Under the pieces are notes generated by a model that did no database searches, was not told the DNA's origin, and saw only the letters and a list, made by a program, of their open reading frames with translations. DNA of 7,910 bases from Anaerolineae bacterium (lineage in GTDB: Bacteria > Chloroflexota > Anaerolineae > JACIWP01): positions 1-7,910 of the forward strand of contig JACIWP010000146.1 in assembly GCA_014360855.1 (NCBI GenBank). The letters are read 5' to 3'. Each line of letters begins with the position of its first letter. The first letter of the stretch is position 1. Positions 6,037 to 7,910 of the stretch are shown here, one piece after another. A program made the translations under genes and the position numbers.

Positions 6037-6747
6037 TTATTCGGGGAAGAGGATGCCCTGCTTGAGCAGGTCAGTCAGCACGCGGTCAATGGCGCGGCTG
6101 TCCCCTTCGATGCGGTAGACCCAACAGCCGGCCTCCTCCAGGCGCTCCTGCGCCTCCACAGGGATAACGTCCGGCCCGCCGATGATGGTGACCCGTTCGG
6201 CCAGCGCCGCCTCTTCCACTTTGAAGCCGAAGGCCGGCTTGAAGCGCAGGATGTAGCCCAGGGCGATGATCAGGTTGGCCTGGGTCTGCGGATGATCGGG
6301 GGGTCCGAAGAGCACATAATAGGCGAACACTTTCTTGATGGCCTTCTGCCACACCAGGTAGAACGAGTGATGGTAGAGGGAATTGCCGGCCTCCTCATCG
6401 GGATGCTCCGTATGCAGGTGGAGCACCCGGTCGCTGGGAAGGCCGAGCACCTCCACACTGCACACCTGTCCCTGTCCGAGGGGGAAGACAGCTCCCGGCT
6501 CTCCGGGGGCGGTGGGTTCGATTTCCAGCTCTTCCTCGCCCCCCTCCCAAGCGATGCGCAGGCGCGTGCCCACCGCCGGCTGACCGTACTCATCCAGCAC
6601 GTCCAGGAAGAGATGATGGCCGCCGCGGTTCTCCGCCGGCGTCAGATGATGCACGCGCGTCACGCGCCAGTAGGTCTCGCCCAATCCCACCTCCGCCGGC
6701 GCGATCCGCACCCCGTAGGACTCCGCATCGTTGACCGGTTGGACCAT
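6037..6747 (-). CDS. Uncharacterised two-module protein, paralogue of the preceding gene at its C terminus
   Basis: I do not recognise a named function for this 236-residue protein. The N-terminal half (about 25-135) reads as a beta-type module: 'YWRVTRVHHLTPAENRGGHH', 'FLDVLDEYGQPAVGTRLRIA', 'PGEPGAVFPLGQGQ', 'HTEHPDEEAGNSLYHHSFY'. It has the look of an Ig-like or carboxypeptidase-regulatory fold rich in His. The C-terminal half (about 142-231) includes 'VTIIGGPDVIPVEAQERLEE' and 'AGCWVYRIEGDSRAIDRVL'. This resembles half of a cell-wall-binding repeat 2 unit (pattern IvGG...L...g..v.RiaG), and a diverged copy ends the gene upstream. No signal peptide or membrane segment is seen. The start ATG 6747 has GAGGGAGGG nine bases upstream. 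It lies 30 bases after the previous stop and 16 before the glycosyltransferase start, so co-transcription is likely. A role in envelope or peptidoglycan binding is only a guess. Confidence 0.75.
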   Translation of the reverse strand: MVQPVNDAESYGVRIAPAEVGLGETYWRVTRVHHLTPAENRGGHHLFLDVLDEYGQPAVGTRLRIAWEGGEEELEIEPTAPGEPGAVFPLGQGQVCSVEVLGLPSDRVLHLHTEHPDEEAGNSLYHHSFYLVWQKAIKKVFAYYVLFGPPDHPQTQANLIIALGYILRFKPAFGFKVEEAALAERVTIIGGPDVIPVEAQERLEEAGCWVYRIEGDSRAIDRVLTDLLKQGILFPE

Positions 6748-6756
6748 AGGTTCATT

Positions 6757-6765
6757 CCCTCCCTC
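6757..6765 (-). promoter_or_regulatory. Ribosome binding site of the 236-aa gene
   Basis: GAGGGAGGG on the minus strand lies nine bases before the ATG at 6747. It is one of the strongest Shine-Dalgarno matches in the window and supports this start. Confidence 0.8.
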
Positions 6766-6777
6766 AGAAATCGGGCC

Positions 6778-7910
6778 TCATAAAGGGGTGCTCCGCAGTG
6801 CACTGCTCAGCGCGTGGCTCTCCCCGGGCAGGCGCCGCACGATACAGCCGGCATCGAGCAGTCTGCGCTCCGCTGACTCGTCAATCTCGTCGGCATCGGC
6901 GACGATGGTCACGTAGCGCGCCATCTGTGCCTCTTGCAGGCTGAAGCCAACCACGGCGCCGGCGCGCCGGATAGAATCAGACAGCAGAAGCACGCTGACC
7001 CAGGGGCCGGGCTGGGACTTTGCCGGCAGGAGCACATAATGCTCGAGCAGTTTGGGGCGCGCGACAGCAGGGGCCATCAGATCGATCTCCCGGCTCTGCC
7101 GGCCGTCCAGCACGATATTCCCCTGCGAGATGCCCAGCTCCTCGATGACCAGGGTATAACTGCCCGGGCCGAGGCCGGCGAAGCGACAGCGCCCGAAGCG
7201 GTCCGTGTGCTGTTCGCCCCGCAGTGCGCCGTCCGCGTCCATGAGCAGGACCCGCCGGCCGACCAGCGGCTCGCCGTCGGCGTTCAACAGCCGGCCCGAC
7301 AGCTCGCTGTGGAAGGGCTGTTGTGCCTCCACATCCCGGAAGGAGACGCTGTTCTGCCCGTCCAGGACGAACTCGGGCGACTGCCAGCCCCGAAAGCGCA
7401 GGCGGTAGGCGCCGGCCGGCAGGTCGGTGAAGCGGATCTCTTCCCCTGGCTCAGCGTGCGCCTGCCGCAGTTCTCCCCAGCGCTGGCTTTCCAGCCGCAG
7501 GACGCCGGCGAAGGTGCGCTGGCTGATGCGCACCCGCACCTGACTGCCCATGGGGAAGCGCAGGAAGCCGGGGTTCCAACCGTCCACGGTGATCCGGCCA
7601 ATTTCCCCCAGGCCCGCTACCAGCACCTGGTATTCGCCGGCGCTCAACCCTTCGAAGATGAAAGCGCCCTCTTCCCGGCGGGATGGCTCGACGGTGGCAT
7701 GCTCTTCCCCACGCCGCAGGGTCACGGCCGGCGGATGTTCGACGCCGCCCAGCTCGACCCGGATGAGGCTGTGGCTGGCTGGGGCGGGGACCTTCACCCG
7801 CTGGAAATGGACCTCGTAGGAGATCGGTTCACCGCGCCGGCCGGGTACCTCGGCCGTCTCCAGCCCCTCGGCGGTCTCGCTCTCGGCGTCGTGTGCGCGT
7901 ACCCGCAGGA
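6778..7910 (-). CDS. Multi-repeat beta-module protein, 5' truncated by window edge
   Basis: The frame has no stop up to the right window edge, so at least 376 residues are present and the true N terminus lies outside. The GTG at 7797 is an internal Val codon. The edge-proximal part is acidic ('HDAESETAEGLETAE') and leads into 'HSLIRVELGG'. Three similar units follow, built around F-x-F-x-x-L-x-A-G-x-Y-x-L and ending in a V/L-D-G turn: 'FIFEGLSAGEYQVLV', 'IRFTDLPAGAYRLRF', 'CRFAGLGPGSYTLVI'. They look like carboxypeptidase-regulatory/Cna-B type beta-sandwiches. The segment 'GRLLNADGEPLVGRRVLLMD' before the third unit is classical for that fold. The last 85 residues ('EHYVLLP', 'QEAQMARYVTIVADADEID', 'AGCIVRRLPGESHALSSAL') are a diverged copy of the C-terminal module of the next gene. 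It is probably a surface or envelope scaffold protein; no catalytic motif is seen in the visible part. Confidence 0.8.
   Translation of the reverse strand, partial: LRVRAHDAESETAEGLETAEVPGRRGEPISYEVHFQRVKVPAPASHSLIRVELGGVEHPPAVTLRRGEEHATVEPSRREEGAFIFEGLSAGEYQVLVAGLGEIGRITVDGWNPGFLRFPMGSQVRVRISQRTFAGVLRLESQRWGELRQAHAEPGEEIRFTDLPAGAYRLRFRGWQSPEFVLDGQNSVSFRDVEAQQPFHSELSGRLLNADGEPLVGRRVLLMDADGALRGEQHTDRFGRCRFAGLGPGSYTLVIEELGISQGNIVLDGRQSREIDLMAPAVARPKLLEHYVLLPAKSQPGPWVSVLLLSDSIRRAGAVVGFSLQEAQMARYVTIVADADEIDESAERRLLDAGCIVRRLPGESHALSSALRSTPL
7078..7662 (-). repeat. Three tandem beta-sandwich units (protein-level repeat)
   Basis: Three diverged units are encoded at about 7555-7662, 7333-7437 and 7078-7188. 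They share a core of aromatic-x-aromatic, then GL or DL, then A/P-G-x-Y-x-L, and close with 'ITVDG', 'FVLDG' and 'IVLDG'. DNA identity is low, so this is old domain duplication, not a recent tandem repeat. Confidence 0.65.

Larger units (their letters stand above)
1..7910. repeat. Dispersed over-represented palindromic hexamer GCCGGC
   Basis: Hand counting gives about 84 copies of GCCGGC (a few overlapping as GCCGGCCGGC, for example at 3361-3380, 4141-4160 and 7381-7430). That is one per 90-100 bases, against about 8-9 expected at this base composition. They fall in every gene and in all reading frames, so amino-acid usage alone does not explain them. Confidence 0.7.

Noticed and set aside
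5980..6783. 267-codon plus-strand open frame opposite the 236-aa gene
   Set aside because: It is an antisense shadow. The minus-strand gene has a strong Shine-Dalgarno sequence, operon spacing and a paralogous domain.

Overview
The window is high-GC bacterial DNA (roughly two thirds G+C by eye), densely coding, with no RNA gene, CRISPR array or insertion sequence that I can support. Several traits point to a Chloroflexota bacterium, probably of the Anaerolineae/Caldilineae type: long Thr-Pro linkers in a secreted lamin-tail protein, a short 'FLPLL' tail at its very C terminus, a GT-C glycosyltransferase with an added beta-rich C-terminal domain, and proteins built from small beta modules. This placement is an inference from protein style, not from a marker gene.

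Left part, plus strand (1-2678). The 3' end of purN (phosphoribosylglycinamide formyltransferase) is followed 44 bases later by a complete guaB (IMP dehydrogenase, 491 aa). Together they form a small purine-synthesis unit. Just after guaB lies a striking 33-base double palindrome (1879-1911). It sits directly in front of, and partly inside the longest possible reading frame of, a TauE/SafE-type membrane permease gene (1914-2678).

Right part, minus strand (7910-2675). Four genes run one after another with gaps of 30, 16 and 61 bases and look like one operon. In transcription order they are: (a) a 5'-truncated protein with three beta-type repeats and a C-terminal alpha/beta module; (b) a 236-aa protein that ends in a diverged copy of the same module; (c) a 656-aa polytopic glycosyltransferase of the PMT/ArnT (GT-C) type; (d) a 437-aa secreted protein made of signal peptide, CBM-like domain, Thr/Pro linker, lamin-tail domain, Thr/Pro linker and a short hydrophobic-basic tail. 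The set suggests envelope or surface-glycoprotein biology. One testable idea is that the glycosyltransferase modifies the Thr-rich linkers of its neighbour. The permease and the lamin-tail gene converge and overlap by four bases at their stop codons.

Over the whole window the palindromic hexamer GCCGGC is heavily over-represented (about 84 by hand count, some overlapping, against roughly 8-9 expected from composition). It occurs in all reading frames, which recalls the HIP1 phenomenon of cyanobacteria.
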